DNA of 64,000 nt, taken from NCBI RefSeq assembly GCF_003855255.1, contig NZ_CP034072.1, forward strand, positions 558,001-622,000, read 5' to 3'. Below the pieces are notes generated by a model. That model was not told the origin of the DNA, ran no database searches, and saw nothing but the letters and a program-made list of their open reading frames with translations. Every line of letters starts with the position of its first letter. Within the stretch, counting starts at the first letter, position 1. The position numbers and the translations under genes were made by a program. This stretch comes from Mycolicibacterium nivoides (GTDB lineage: Bacteria > Actinomycetota > Actinomycetes > Mycobacteriales > Mycobacteriaceae). Positions 63,994 through 64,000 of the stretch are shown in pieces.

Positions 63994-64000
63994 ACCCGGC

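Overview
The window is a high-GC, gene-dense stretch of chromosome from a mycobacterium, most likely a fast-growing Mycolicibacterium. The gene order follows M. tuberculosis Rv2852c to Rv2749, read in reverse: mqo, an acetyltransferase, a chelatase, cobO, cobB, cysG, efpA, proS, rimP-nusA-ylxR-infB-rbfA-nrnA-dinF, echA16, the Rv2799/Rv2795c/pptT/truB group, sirR, ribF, rpsO, lppU, pnp, pepR, ald/aldR, dapB, thyA-dfrA, thyX-dapA-rnj. A chromosomal class A beta-lactamase next to pepR matches the position of blaS in M. smegmatis as I remember it. No tRNA, rRNA, CRISPR array, prophage or insertion sequence was seen. All synteny and family statements come from memory and reading; no search was run.

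Layout. Bases 1-10116 hold the end of mqo, a cobalamin/siroheme block (fused chelatase, cobO, cobB, cysG), the efflux pump efpA and proS. Bases 10164-11931 carry minus-strand hypotheticals: a duplicated barrel protein, a DUF4439 protein and a Tat lipoprotein. Bases 12140-19887 form the translation and RNA block rimP to dinF. Bases 19998-25113 are accessory: a MerR regulator with a divergent methyltransferase, echA16, DUF2277, DUF1802, a CocE-type hydrolase and a DUF3558 protein. Bases 25272-27786 carry a phosphoesterase, pptT and truB in tight succession. A sulfur-scavenging pair and sirR follow on the minus strand. Bases 31060-37741 run ribF, rpsO, lppU, pnp, pepR and bla. Next come hsp20, ald/aldR, a META-domain lipoprotein and an orphan Mce gene. 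Bases 43239-48400 hold dapB, small membrane and flavodoxin genes, and thyA-dfrA. Bases 48382-59415 are again accessory: a HEAT-like protein, a YcaQ-like protein, a GntR/permease/peptidase module, and a TetR/DUF1214/sulfotransferase operon. The window closes with thyX, dapA, RNase J and two membrane proteins.

How the genes work together. The chelatase, CobO, CobB and CysG act in corrin and siroheme synthesis. RimP, NusA, InfB, RbfA, NrnA, RpsO, PNPase and RNase J cover ribosome assembly, translation initiation and RNA turnover. ThyA, ThyX and DfrA make dTMP and recycle folate. DapA and DapB make diaminopimelate and lysine. The regulator-target modules are MerR/methyltransferase, GntR/permease/peptidase, TetR/DUF1214/sulfotransferase and AldR/Ald.

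The most unusual features are three copies of an exactly 58-bp palindromic repeat; a pepR reading frame whose conserved N-terminus has no ATG/GTG/TTG start; a perfect LexA box upstream of dapB; a MerR-type 19-bp-spacer promoter; a terminator hairpin written inside the lppU signal peptide; and about 20 genes with a -10 hexamer placed for leaderless transcription.
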